Assembly: GCF_016802725.1 (NCBI RefSeq)
Contig: NC_052669.1
Span: 16,639,270 to 16,703,269, forward strand
Length of the DNA stretch: 64,000 nucleotides
Direction: 5' to 3'
DNA from: Solenopsis invicta
Lineage: Eukaryota > Arthropoda > Insecta > Hymenoptera > Formicidae
Positions 21,672 through 45,633 of this stretch are shown piece after piece. The translations under genes were made by a program, and so were the position numbers. The stretch's first letter is position 1; every line of letters starts with the position of its first letter. Below the pieces are notes generated by a model, which ran no database searches, was not told the origin of the DNA, and worked only from the letters and a program-made list of their open reading frames with translations.

Positions 21672-24123
21672 CTTTTCATATTTTTTTATTTGACAATTTT
21701 GTGAATGGCGAGAATTTCTGCACCCAGTGTCCATTTTATAAAAGATTGAAGTGAAATATTATCGCGGTGTTGTCGTACCTACTGTTCGGGTTACCGAGTT
21801 CTTCAAGTCGCGAATACCGTTACCATTTAATTGGACGTACTTCTCTACGATTGGCGATCGTGAAGAAAAGTACATTGCTCCAATTACGTAATAAAATTAG
21901 CTCGCGATCTATGAATAGGTACAAGGATAACAGAAAAGTAATGGTATAAGTGAACTTTTTCGCAATGATGAAAATAAATTTGTTACTGTAAAAACGTCAC
22001 CGTTATCGTTACAGATAGATAAAAGTAACGGAAACGGTAATAGCGTTATTAGTATCGTGTTACTTACCAACCCTATAATATATTCTATTCAAAATTGGTT
22101 TAATATATTTTTCACAAATAGTAACCACGCATGAATTACAAATATACAGTTTTGAACAAAATATTAAATATTAGGACAAATATAAATTTAATGGCTCCAA
22201 AATTAAAAACAAATTGAATTAATTTGCCAAAGTGAGCCTTCACAATTGTTAGTGCAAACACAACAAGATTTCTATAATATACATGTATTAGATTTTCCAT
22301 CACCAGTAATAACAAAATATAAAATATTAATATTATTTTTTTCACATACGCATGCACATCTTTAGGACTTTTTCACAAAGCTATTCTTCAGAGTGGTACA
22401 GTTACATGTGATTGGGCGATGATAAGAAATCAACCAGAAGTCTCTTCTTTTAAACTTGCGTCGGTACTTGGCAACGATTCTAAAGATCCTAAAAAAGTTT
22501 TTGAGCTTCTCCAAACATTACCAGCTGTTGAAATCGTCAAGGCGCAATATAAAGTTCTTACTCCAGAAGTAAGGATTATTTTTTATGTATTTCTTTCTTA
22601 TTTCGTCACAAATTTGAATTTTTAATACATCATTACATGTGAAAGATGAAATCGTACATCTTAAATAATAAATTTTAATGGATGACAATATTATGATCAT
22701 TCACAAAAAAAAGTTTTGTAGAAATCGCGTACTTTTAATATCCCATTTGGACCTACAATTGATGATAAAGCAAGAAGACCTTTCCTTTCATCGTCTATCG
22801 CTCAAATACTTGATGATGACAATAATATACCAATCATGGTTGGTTTTACCTCTCACGAATATATCATGTTTCTTAAAGGTATTAAAAATTAATAAAATTA
22901 GTAATTTTATTTATACATTAAAAATAATTTTATAATAGTTACTAAATGAGTTACTAGTTTAGTAAAATAGTATCAATTAAACTTTAGTTAATGTAATCAA
23001 AAATATTTAAAAGTAAAATTTAATTTTACTTTCCTAATATTTACGCAAATACTATTAAATAATAATATAATAAACTGTTTGGTAGTATTTATTAAATATT
23101 TAGACAATAAAAGTTATTTTTGGTTATATTAAGCGAATATTTAATTAGCATTGTTTCACTGAATATTTTACTCAAGATTTGATAGCTATTTTAATTATTT
23201 TTTTTAATTTAAATTTCTTTTTAATATTGTACACACATATATTATTATATACATATTAAAATATAATATTATATGTCATCATTGTTATGATTTTTGCATT
23301 CTCTTAAACTTATAGATGGTTTATTTGTTAATAGATACTAGCGAGAAGACTTTAAAGACAATGTATGAGGATCTACCGCGACACATAGAAAATTTTCTAA
23401 ATTCGCAAAATCAGAAAAAGATAATAGAAGTGACAGAACGTGTTAAGCAGCAATATTTTCATAATAAACCGTTTACTGAAGAGAATATTCCATCTATTAT
23501 ACGATGTCTAAGTGATATACATTTTAATATTCCTACTAAAGATTTTGTCAACAAACGAAGGAAAAAGAAACAAGCATTGACTTTTTTCTATCAATTTTCT
23601 TATGTTGGTAACCAAATGACTCAGACGAGGCTTACGGAAAATAAATGGACTACAATCGGTATATGAGTTGTATAATTTATATAACTCTTTTGATTAAAAA
23701 TAAATTTTATTTATTTACTTTTTATAATTTTAATTAACGGAATTTTTTAGGAGCTTCTCATGTTGATGATATGCCATATCTTTTTTATTTGCCTAAGTGT
23801 AAAATTGATGATCCTGAACCGCCGGCAATAGGTACAAAGGATCGGGAAATATTAGAAATTCTTACGAGAATGTGGACCAATTTTGCAAAAATAGGGTACT
23901 TATCAGAAGTTACATGTAACAATAATATTATTAAGATAGATTAATAAATAAAATAAAAATATTTTTTGTTTTCAGAAATCCTACTCCTGTCTTAGATGAA
24001 TATATAACTACTATTTGGTTGCCAGCAACACCAGATACTTTTAATTATTTGGACATCGGCGATACTCCTCAACTTTTAACCGTTACTGAATATAATAGCA
24101 TATTACAAGAGTCGGAGTTATAA
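17327..24123 (+). CDS. Type-B carboxylesterase (E4/FE4 or JH-esterase-like), 8 exons, complete
   Basis: Exons 17327-17461, 17813-18107, 18229-18414, 22366-22568, 22722-22878, 23335-23658, 23751-23895 and 23976-24123 all have GT/AG borders and join to 1593 nt (530 codons plus stop). It is an alpha/beta-hydrolase that cleaves carboxyl esters, in insects lipid, hormone or xenobiotic esters. Visible landmarks: EDCLYLN (81-87), oxyanion HGG (107-109), nucleophile Ser189 in FGVSAGS, Glu319 in GFTSHEY (commonly HEG) and His437 in GASHVDD. Length suits the family. The protein starts MNRPIVTVKQG without a signal peptide, suggesting a cytosolic enzyme. Intron 3 (about 3.95 kb) is swollen by a palindromic element and microsatellite. 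No disruption seen. Confidence 0.93.
19324..21491. mobile_element. Long-TIR (foldback) element in esterase intron 3
   Basis: Arms of about 380 bp (19324-19700 and about 21110-21491) pair closely. The ends are AGGTTTACAAAATTGG at the left and CCAATTTTGTAGACCTG at the right, followed by TA (21492-21493). The middle contains AT-rich DNA and a GC-richer block. No open frame resembles a transposase. Orientation relative to the esterase is indeterminate because the element is symmetrical. Confidence 0.7.
20355..20665. repeat. GGACGTCC-rich core block
   Basis: This block in the middle of the foldback element repeats GGACGTCC and GTCCTxAGGAC-type motifs many times (for example near 20577, 20605 and 20640) and differs in composition from its surroundings. 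It may be a small separate insertion. No known family recognised. Confidence 0.45.
21564..21662. repeat. (CA)n/(CACG)n microsatellite
   Basis: Imperfect dinucleotide tract, about 100 bp, with interspersed CG steps, in esterase intron 3. Open frames through it are artefacts. Confidence 0.9.
21943..22072. repeat. hAT-like terminal fragment
   Basis: Ends GTTACTTACCAACCCTA, the complement of a typical hAT TIR (AGGGTTGGTAAGTAAC), preceded by several GTTACxG motifs. Only one end was recognised. It lies upstream of esterase exon 4. Confidence 0.4.
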
Positions 24124-24582
24124 AAATTCTGCAAACGTTAATATATTGACTAGTGTGAAACATTTAAAGTTATCTTAAATTTGTTGTGGATTTAAGGTGT
24201 AAGTAGAAAATATTTCTGTGTGAATACTTATTAATATAACTCGTGTATATGTATATATATATATATATATTTTTATTTTTCTATGTAAATAACTTATAGT
24301 AATAATACAGATGTGTTTATTTCATTTTTACATAAATTCAATTACAGAGATATGTTTACAAATAACAATCTTAAATTTAAAGTATACATATGTATTCTGC
24401 CAAATATAATATTATATCATTAATTACTTACAGAGTTGATTATTTATTTACATACACACATGTTTCTTAAAAAATGTTTTATTAAAAACACGTATATTAT
24501 AAGTTGATATTTAATAAAAATGCCAATTATATACATAGTAATTATATATTTCGAAGTTATATTTAAAACCAAAAAAATGACA

Positions 24583-24636
<54 letters not shown>

Positions 24637-25129
24637 TTTCATAATAAAAATATTTTTTTAACTTATGAATGCAATTACAATTAGGTTTAATAAAAAGTAG
24701 GTTATAATTTTAATGTAAATGGCGGATTATGTTTAATATAAAAATTTTGAAAGTTTATTTTTTTCCGTAGATTGCGATGCAGTCGATAATAATTATAAAT
24801 CATTGTGTGTAAATTCTTCAAGGAATGATCGCCCACTCTAACAATAAATATATATTTCTTCCATTCAATCGAGCGATTTATGTTAATATAATTGTTAAAA
24901 TAATTGATAGAACAATTTGAATTTATTTTTTAATGTTAGAATCGAGAAAGTTATGATTTCAATTGTGCTTAATTGATTGTATATCATGTCCCTATATGTA
25001 TCTGTCAATCTTTCTACATATTGGTGACATCTTGCAAACAGTTATATTTCTATTTTACTTGAAAATGATGTAATGATTTACTTGTTTTGATTTGTATATT
25101 ATTCAATATATTTTAAAAGAGAGATAACT
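24124..25129. other. Convergent intergenic region / 3' UTRs
   Basis: AT-rich DNA between the esterase stop (+) and the putative kinase stop (-), presumably holding both 3' UTRs. It includes an (AT)n microsatellite at about 24583-24631. No other feature. Confidence 0.6.
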
Positions 25130-37020
<11,891 letters not shown>

Positions 37021-37700
37021 CTTAAAAAGAAAAACGATATTATTCTGCAATAATTATAATTAAATGTTATATAGTTTATGTTTTTGCAAGTCGCACCAAA
37101 AAGAGGCCATCCTAACTTTTTTTGTGGGAGTATTTTTTATCCTCTACTATATAATTTTAGCATAAACTTGAACTATTTTTATCGGCAATGTTGTAAAATA
37201 GATGTGCTATATAGTACCAAAATTTGAAAATAATTGTATATAGCAGCGTTAGTGTACGGGAATTTTAACGGTTCCACAAAATAGCCGGGCCGCTTTCAGG
37301 TTTCTCTCTGTTCGCGCCCAATAAAAATTTGTTCTAAGAATTAGTTACTTTCCAAAGAGAGTACATTAGTGAGACGTTAGGGCAATTTTCTTTGTTTTTA
37401 TATAAAGATCATGTGTTCTATCTCTCTTTCTTTTTCCCCTCTAACGACGGATAAACGCACACTGTCCGGCACGCGACAATTATTTATACTTAACAAAATA
37501 TATATTTTAAGTACTTTCCGACGAGTTATTTTTCTGACCTAAATACATAAAACTACGCAATTATCATAGCAATATTGGAATAGTTTAGATGCGTGCTGAA
37601 TAAAAATTAAAGACCAATAAGTTAACTTATTGTTGAAAGAAAATGTTACTTAGGACTACCAGATTTCTTAAAAGCACGTACGATATCTTTTAAGTTATTA
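37021..37700. other. Nothing recognised
   Basis: Upstream (5') of the first kinase exon seen here. No further kinase-gene exon or repeat recognised. Confidence 0.4.
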
Positions 37701-38723
37701 CTGTTAGTCAAGAGAAACTGCAATCACTCGTTCAAACCAGCATTTTGGAAAAAGTTAATAGATCCAGATGGGCTACACCGATAATGCCCATGTTCAAGCG
37801 TAATAATAAAATCCGTATTTGTGATGATTTCAATGTTATAATCAATAAGAATCTTATGATAGAGGAGCATCCACTACCGACAAATTATTCTCGTTAATGA
37901 CACGTAAGGAAAAATTCTCTAAAATCGATTTTAAAGCACATCTATTTACAGTTAAAAATTTTTGAGGACCACGAATTATTTACGTTGAATACATAAAGGC
38001 TTATTGTAGCACACAATTAATATATATGACGTCGCTTTGGTGCCCGCGATATGGCAATACGAAATTGAAGGAATCCTAGGGGTAATACTCAAAGTTTCTG
38101 TTTTCCTGTATGACATTAAGATTACCGTTTTGAATAATAAGGAACATATGCAAAGACTCGAGCGAGAACTGCAACTTCTTGCCAAAGCGAACATCAGGCT
38201 CAATGAAAGCAAATACGAGTTTTTCTAGAATTATATTAACCATTACAAATACAAAATAGATAAATATGTATTACCTAAGATTATCGAAACGATACAGGCA
38301 ATTGTCAAGGCCCAAAAATGTTACGAAATTACGATCTTTTCTAAGCATGGTAAATTATTATGACTGTTTTATTAAACGTCTAATTGTAAGTGTAATTCTA
38401 GCACCTTTGCACAAATTTAAAAAAAAAACTCATTTTGAATAAATGATTTTGAACAGCTATTTCAAGTTGTAAGAAAACATTTCAAGAGAGAGATTGTGTT
38501 CGCATATCTTGACCTAAAGTTCTATTGATCCTGACGACCGACGCTAGTCCTTACGGCATAGACGCTGTTTTGTCGAAAGCTATCGAAGAATTAACTAGGA
38601 ATTGTAGGTTTGCAGTGAAATACGTAATGATCCACCGTGAGGCGAAAAAACACGAATGGGAAGAGTCTTTCGAACGGATATGTGCAGATTACGCGGGGCC
38701 ATTTATGGGTGTATTTTTTTATA

Positions 38724-39571
38724 CAGGATGTTTCAAAAGGTCAGGTCAACCGACTAGGAGACGAAAGAGGATGTTGAGTGTAACAAATAATGTAAATAAA
38801 TTTTTTTCATATTTGCTATAGTTTAGTAAATATTGCACTTTATATAAATATGTAGAAAATATTTGTGTTACATTTTAACTACAAAATAAACAATATATTA
38901 CATTAAAGCAGGTGTTCAAAATGCTGCTCTCTATTATGCAAGTATAATTCAGCGCACATTTGAATTTCGTGATTTAAATTATTACACAATCTGCGCTGTC
39001 GTATATCTGTTGCAGCTGCATTAATTCTTTTTTATAAGATCGTCTCTATCTTCTATCATGGAACTATAAATCATTTCCTTCATGCAGCCCCAAAGAAAAA
39101 AATGTAGTGGCGTTAAATCAGGGGACCGTGCTAGCTATGATACGGGACCTCCCCTTCCAATCCATCAGATTGGGAAGTGCTGGTGTAACCATTTGGCATG
39201 TCGGGCGAGTGAAATGCGGTAGAGAACCATCCAATTGATACCACATTTGTTGGCGAATATTTAGGGGCACATCTTTTAGATTGTTTACATTGAGTGCATA
39301 ATGTTGTGATCTAATTGTTTGTCGCATTCGTACTCTGTTCATATTTGCTGTGTCGTTATGTGAAAACGCTATGAAAGGTCATACAAATTCTACTATGTAA
39401 TACGTCACACAGAGGAAAATATTATTGAAGGAGTTTTATGTTTTCTGTAGGCATAAAGTGCAATATTTACTAAACTATAGCGAATATCAAAAAAGTTTAT
39501 TTACATTATTTGTTCCACTTAACATTCTCTTTTATCTTCTAGTCGGTTGACCTGACTTTTGAAACACCCTA
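38724..39571 (-). mobile_element. Tc1/mariner-related element inserted in the gypsy integrase
   Basis: Inverted ends CAGGATGTTTCAAAAGGTCA with TA at 38722-38723 and 39572-39573; 848 bp. The minus strand has a remnant, WYQLDGSLPHFTRP near 39240, matching the QDGAPPHF catalytic block of mariner-related transposases whose last motif is LTPLDFFLWG. The element interrupts the integrase between GPFMG and VDAYSK. It is internally deleted and inactive. Confidence 0.8.
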
Positions 39572-40500
39572 TATTTGTTGATGCCTACTCAAAATAACCT
39601 TTTGTTCGTACCTACAGTAAAAAATAATACAACAAAATCTACAATTATTGATTGTGCGTGCAACAAAATTTTTACTAATTTTGGCCTGCCGAGAATAATG
39701 ATTATGGATAACGGTCGTAATTTTCGTGCTGCAGAATTTTTACAATTTCTAAAAGAAAATAGTATTACACCAAAATTTATAACTTCTTACCATAGGTTTA
39801 CAAACAGCTTAGTGAAACAATATGTTTAGACTTTTAAAAAGTTCTTGACGAAAGATATTTGCGGACTTCAGGAATAAAGGTTTAACATTAGAAAACACGG
39901 TATTTTCTAGTGTAATACAGAATAACACCTCATTCCACTACATACACAGGCGTTGCCCCATGCAATACATTTTTAGAAGATACGTATAAAAACGTTAAGT
40001 GTACCGGATAAACCAAAAAAATGTACAATATATAGAATAAAGTTCTGAAAAGGTGAACCCTCCAATTTGGTTGCAAATTGGTATACTACTGTATTTTGGT
40101 GCGCTGATTACGAATATGATAATAAAAATCACCGGCAAGGTCATCTTTAAGATAAAAAAATAAGGTAAAAAATAGGTTTTTTTATTCTTTTACATATAAC
40201 TCGGAAAATATTGATTTCTTAAAAAAAATGTCAAATAAAAAATAAAGCTCTTAAAATTGTCTACAATAAAGCTTCTATGCATAATTTTCGTAATCGCAAC
40301 GGTATACGTGTAATCATACTTTTAAATAGCGCATGCTCGTAAATGTGCGAAATAAAGCATATATTTGTTCTGTTATATTAATTATATATATTCTGTATAT
40401 TAATTACATATATTCTGTAAAAAAATAAAATAAAAACATAAAAAAAATACTGCGAAAATGACGAGTCGTAGGGTCCACACACGTGTAATAACTACACATA

Positions 40501-41235
40501 CAGGGTGCGAGAAAAGTTCCGGGACGGAGAAATATCTCGAAAACTAAGCATTTTAGGAAAAAGTGTTTCAGACAAAAGTTGTAGGGTTTAAAAAGATCTA
40601 TTTACTGATCTTATCAGTTTGACCTTGGATGGCGTCGCCAAGGTCAGATCGAAATTACATTAACTTTTTTAAATGGAACACCTAACTTTTTATTGCATAT
40701 TCTTGTAGCTTATTTCGAGACCTTTCCAAAACATTACAAGAAAGTTTATTTTCGTTGAGTACTTTCCGAGTTGTGAGGCTTGAAAGCTACAGTGTACTGT
40801 AGTGTGGGTCCAGCCACTCTTGCCTTAACTGGCCGGACACACGCCACACTTGCCTTAACTGGCCGGACACACGCCACACTTGCCTTAACTGGCCGGACAC
40901 ACGCCACACTTGCCTTAACTGGCTGGACCCACACTACAGTACACTGTAGCTTTCAAGCCTCACAACTCGGAAAGTACTCAACGAAAATAAACTTTCTTGT
41001 AATGTTTTGGAAAGGTCTCGAGATAAGCTACAAGAATATGCAATAAAAAGTTAGGTGTTCCATTTAAAAAAGTTAATGTAATTTCGATCTGACCTTGGCG
41101 ACGCCATCCAAGGTCAAACTGATAAGATCAGTAAATAGATCTTTTTAAACCCTACAACTTTTGTCTGAAACACTTTTTCCTAAAATGCTTAGTTTTCGAG
41201 ATATTTCGCCGTCCCGGAACTTTTCTCGCACCCTG
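40501..41235. mobile_element. Palindromic element, 735 bp, CAGGGTGCGAGAAAAGTTCC ends
   Basis: Nearly perfect inverted arms of about 315 bp from 40501 and to 41235, with TA at 40499-40500 and 41236-41237. The loop consists of a 30-bp tandem array (separate entry). The arms contain a GACCTTGG / CCAAGGTC pair and no coding sequence. Confidence 0.88.
40812..40930 (+). repeat. 30-bp tandem repeat, four copies, in the palindrome loop
   Basis: The unit CTTGCCTTAACTGGCCGGAC plus 10 bp (ACACGCCACA) repeats four times, the last ending GGCTGGACCC. It is GC-richer than the arms and breaks the symmetry of the palindrome. Confidence 0.9.
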
Positions 41236-41925
41236 TATATTCACACAACACACACGCACGCACGCATACACAGGGGGGGTGTAAAAGAGTGGACCGTAGA
41301 ACAATGACGGAACAGTATCTTTCATATTATCTCGTTTTTTTCGAAAACTATTGGTTTTATTCAAAAAATATATATTGATGTATTACTTCAAAAGCTATAA
41401 TTTTTATTTGAAACATTTTTTTGTTAAATTAATAATTATCATAATAATATTAAAAAACCAACATTTTTCAAGTTTTTTAAATTTTTTATCTTAAAGATGA
41501 CCTTATTAGTGGTTTTTATTATCATATTCGTAATTCAGCGCATCAAATACAGTAGTATACCAATTTGCAACTAAATCGGAAGGTTCACCTTTTTGGAACT
41601 TCACCTAAATTATAAAATATATAGATCTTTTGTGAGGGGAGAGAGAGTTCAATGTCGAAAGTATAGAAACATAATAAGATTAAATAACGTTTCGGAAAAA
41701 TTATTTGCCGTATTAGAAAATTACATTATATGAATATGATTGTAGTAGAAGATGGTCACATTTAAGACAGATATATAGACCAGATTCGTAAAACCGGTGA
41801 AAGCAAGAGCTTGAGTGAAGAATGATGTACGGACAAAGACCTAAATGAGAATGAGTTCCTAAACGTTAAATTGAACAAGGAGGAATTATTTTAATTATTA
41901 TAATATAAATTAGGTTATAATAACG

Positions 41926-42845
41926 CAAGAGCTCTCCGGACACAGGTTTGAAGAGTACGAGTTGACGCAGAAGGAGGTGGACACTATATGCCACCACTGC
42001 TCCAAGGGAAGGGACACGGTGCTGCAACACACGCTTGAGGTATACCCGGTTTGGAAAAGCGCCGGACTCTCACGGCGATGATAGGGGGTGACCTGTCCCT
42101 CCCCGCGGTAATGAGAGAAATGATCAACAGTCTCGAAGGGTGCGCGGCCGTGACCTCTTTCTACAAGACAGTTATGTTGCGTAATAAGGAGGAGCGACGA
42201 CGCGAGGAGGAACTGGGAGCGGTTCCGTGCAGGAGGAAAAGAGGAAGGGGCAGACGGCGGAGATACCTAAGACAACAGGAATAGGAAGGAAGGGGAATGT
42301 CTTTCTCTCTCTCTCCCTCCCCTCTTCCCGAGCGAGCAAGACCGGAACGCTCCGGTGGCCGAGTAAAATTAATGGCGAGCGTCTTACGTGACACTCTTCC
42401 CTTGTTGTTTAGGGGGGGTGGTTGGGCAGAGAAGCATTTCCTCAGGCTTTTCTACAAAAGGAACCAGGGGGTTTTTCCCCCTTCTGCCCTCTCTTCTTGG
42501 AGATAGGAAATATGCCCCTTATGGCATCGGCGTCGGGGTATTTGCCCAGACGACCCACCTGGAGCTGGGGATGCGGGACGCGGAGGACTGAGAAGCTCGA
42601 GGCGTCACGAACTCGCATCCCGGTTACGACAGCTGACTGACTCGTCGTTGGTCGGCTGCTAATTTCTGGCAGAGAGTCGTTGCTCTCGGGTGGAGATTTG
42701 TCAGGGTTAGGACGGACCGCGGTGCATGCTCAGCCCGATTCCGTGGTCCGTCCCGAGCCCAGACGCCGGAAACAGTCGGGATTTAGGCTGGGTACACCAG
42801 CCTTATAAACACCAGCCCTATAAGCCCTTTAAAACACTTCTAAAT
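41926..42845 (+). pseudogene. R1-clade LINE, 3' end fragment
   Basis: The + strand encodes the C-terminal zinc motif ICHHCSKGRDTVLQHTLEVY near 41980, a frameshift, then GGDLSLPAVMREMINSLEG and a basic tail ending at 42284. This matches the corresponding part of the minus-strand R1 element (CHHCGAARDSAQHTL, then GNDLSLPAI), but from a different, more diverged family. A GC-rich 3' UTR continues to about 42.8 kb. It is a typical 5'-truncated copy. Confidence 0.8.
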
Positions 42846-43193
42846 ATCGGTCACGACTATCCTTTTTTCACCTAGCAGTCAGTAAATAGTCGTAGAAAGC
42901 ACGTAAAATGACGCCTATTTAGACAGAAAAACACACGGATAGCTATTGAATGAAGTGAAAAATGTACTTTTATTTATAAAATTCAAAGAAACTTTACTCG
43001 CGGTCCATTTTTACGAATTTGGTAAATACGAGACAAATTATATTTTCACAATGAAACACATAATAACAAAATGACATGCACGATAACATCTCATCGTCAA
43101 TCTGTCACGTTTAACATGCATTAGTTCTAATTTTGTCCGCAACGGAATGTCGCTACCATCAACGCGGAGTTCTTGATTGAGGAGTCAGGAGCC
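42846..43193. other. Nothing recognised
   Basis: AT-rich DNA without coding or repeat structure that I can identify. Confidence 0.4.
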
Positions 43194-43197
43194 TTAA

Positions 43198-43783
43198 GGC
43201 AATGCTGGAGATACCGACTAAACACTATTACTTTTAATTTCAGTAAACTTTTTATTGAATTCACAGAATGATAAATCCTTCTCTACAATTAAAGTATTGT
43301 TAAAACATAATACGCTGGCTACAATTTGACACAAAAAACGGAAAAAAGTTGCAAAACTATGTGCTTCTGTAGTAGTCTCGTGACATAATATATTGCGTAT
43401 AAAAGTTCTAGACTTTGTACCTACAAAATAACCATCCAGCGTACTGTGAATTACACGTAAGATTGTTAGTGTACTTTCAAAACGATCCTAGAAGCTTTAG
43501 TATAAAAGATATTTCCAATCAAAAATATCGTGTTTATGTGTGCGTGCAGAATCGATGTGAGAATCGGTGAAGAGTGAGACTGAGTGAGACAGAGCATTAG
43601 TTTAGTTCTTCGATGTTGCATTAGAGGAGCTAAAAGTCAAAAGAACAAGGAAAGATGAGTGCGTTTGACAAAGAGCGCTAGCCTATTCCCCTTACTCTTT
43701 GCCTCACGCGCGATTCACAGTTCGTAGAAGAAAAATCTGAAGTACCGACGTCGAGTGAGTTTCACCGTCAGTCCAGCATTGCC
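43198..43783. mobile_element. TTAA-flanked MITE (piggyBac-like)
   Basis: The ends GGCAATGCTGGA and TCCAGCATTGCC are inverted repeats, each bordered by TTAA (43194-43197 and 43784-43787). TTAA targeting is characteristic of piggyBac. Length 586 bp, no transposase. Assignment rests on the target site. Confidence 0.55.
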
Positions 43784-43789
43784 TTAAAA

Positions 43790-45340
43790 CATTTGATTAA
43801 AAAATACAATATGCCCAAAATGTGCGAATAAAACAGATTTATAAAAAAGTAATTTGAATCGATCGGTTTTTTGAACCAAAAATACGGTATTAAGATCGAT
43901 TAAAAATAAGATCGAAACCCAGATAGATTTATTAAAACAGTATGCATTAATGTAAACGTAATAAACGTTTAATTTACAAAAAAAGTATTTCTTGTTTCAT
44001 TTTTGTTAAAAAGGATTTAAAAAAGATTAAATTTGAATTAAATATTTAATTCATGTACAAGATTAAATAACAATACAAATTGTTATTTACATGTAAAAAT
44101 ATAAAATTTTATGTTGTACAGTATTCCACACACACATCACGTATAAAGAAAACGAGCGAGTATTTGTCTCGAAGTTACTATAATCAGCTTCTAAAAGTTT
44201 TACTGAAGTATGAGCTGGGGAGTCGGCCGCCGGTAGTGCTTAGATATAAAGCCTGTGGCCGCATTCGACTTACGAGAAGATCCACCGCAACGTGGCCACC
44301 TAGCGGTGGTGCCAGCACTCACTTATTAAATCTATCATTTCAATCCGAAATTACAGGATTTCATAAATTATGATTAAATCAAATGTGATGTAAGACGCTG
44401 ACAATTCTTGTGTGCCATTTTTAAATAAAGAGATATTTTGATGCCGGCACTTTAAATCACATTAACAAATTTGTAAAATTGTCCAAAGGCTATGCTTTTT
44501 TTAATAGTTAATAAATAACTGTCAAGGAAAAAAAATAGTTTTCAAACAATTTTACAAATTAGTTAAAATGATTTACAATGTTATTTTATCAAAATAGCTT
44601 TTCATTTAAAAATAGCACGCATGAATTCTCAGCGTATCATTTCTCTTTACTAATGTCAGTATTCCTAAATGTAGTCGTTGCAAGTATTTAAGATTCTTAA
44701 TGCAACTTAAAATTAAAAAAAAATTTTATATTATGCATTACACTTAAACAATTTATAAAATTAGAAAAATAAAATCTAATAATAATTAGAAAAACAAAAT
44801 ATAATATATAATATAATATATATATCTACAGATTTTGAAAAATTAATATAGCTAGTGTAGATGTTGACATATAAGTGTCAAATAGATTACATTACATTCT
44901 TATTTAAAACAATACAAATAGTACTTTTAAACATTAACTTTTAATTTGACAAAATTTAATTTTTTAATGCAATTTTTAATTATTTTATCTTTTATTCAAT
45001 TTTTAAATTTTATTAAACTTACAATATTTATCGGTATTATTATATAACAAGAAATGACCTATCGAATCAATATCGAAATGATTTCGATATTAAATTGATG
45101 TCAATTTGATGTCAATTTGACATTGATTCCATTATCATTTTATTATAGTTTTGCAGCGTCCCTTTTTTCTATGCACCCAATAACGGAAAGCTAAACATCT
45201 AAATAATTTAAAACATGTTACTATGTGAATAAGTTTTTCTATACAAATAATTAAATATAATAATAATATAATTATTTGTTTTATACATAATTAAATTTTA
45301 AATTTCAATTACCGGTAAAAAATTTTTATGTAAAAATATA
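43790..45340. other. AT-rich DNA with one arm of a direct repeat
   Basis: No gene recognised; an open frame at 44080-44373 has no domain. 44901-45030 recurs in direct orientation at 47768-47893, so the two sides of the palindromic element at 45341-47682 share sequence. 45060-45130 carries ATTGATGTCAATTTGATGTC-type repeats like those at 47940-48118. Confidence 0.5.
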
Positions 45341-45601
45341 CAGGGTGATTCAAAATAACCTATTGGTTCCAAAGCTGGCATATTCGTAATCGAATTCTGA
45401 GACGATTTTTCCTTTTGCAAAAATTTGTCCGGAGCTTAGTTTTCAAGTTACAATAAGAATTAGTTAGCGTATGACGGGTCAGATACAAGTGGCAGACAGG
45501 GGCGGCGCGACTCACTGTTACACGCGGGTGTTTCCGTGGGGCACCTCCTGTGCTCAAATGACTGACAAAAGTACATGGACAGCACATTCCTATTTAAACT
45601 T

Positions 45602-45633
<32 letters not shown>

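Larger units (their letters stand above)
40037..41615. mobile_element. Long-TIR element inserted in the gypsy relic, itself carrying a nested palindrome
   Basis: The left segment from about 40040 (AAGGTGAACCCTCCAATTTG) pairs with the right segment ending about 41608, continuing inwards for roughly 150 bp and then more weakly. AATATATAGA occurs at 40027-40036 and 41616-41625 and may be a target duplication, though it is low-complexity. The element at 40501-41235 is inserted inside it. No open frame. Confidence 0.6.
37700..41800 (+). pseudogene. Gypsy-type LTR retrotransposon pol relic, interrupted by insertions
   Basis: Reverse transcriptase starts near 37705 with LEKVNRSRWATPIMP and KIRICDDFNVIINKNLMI, continues through MVPAIWQYEIEGIL and VFLYDIKIT (the catalytic DD is mutated to YD), EHMQRLERELQLL and RLNESKYEFF. 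Then come ILTTDASPYGIDAVL (RNase H), ADYAGPFMG (integrase), and after an 848-bp insertion VDAYSK, LPRIMIMDNGRNF and a TTYTGVAPCNTFLE tract to about 40010. A further piece after 41640 may be the pol end. Numerous stops show it is dead. LTRs were not recognised. Confidence 0.8.

Noticed and set aside
44200..44320. GC-rich hairpin-like segment (CCACCGCAACGTGGC... GCGGTGG)
   Set aside because: Short pairing only, no tRNA or known structured RNA pattern; left in the unassigned region.
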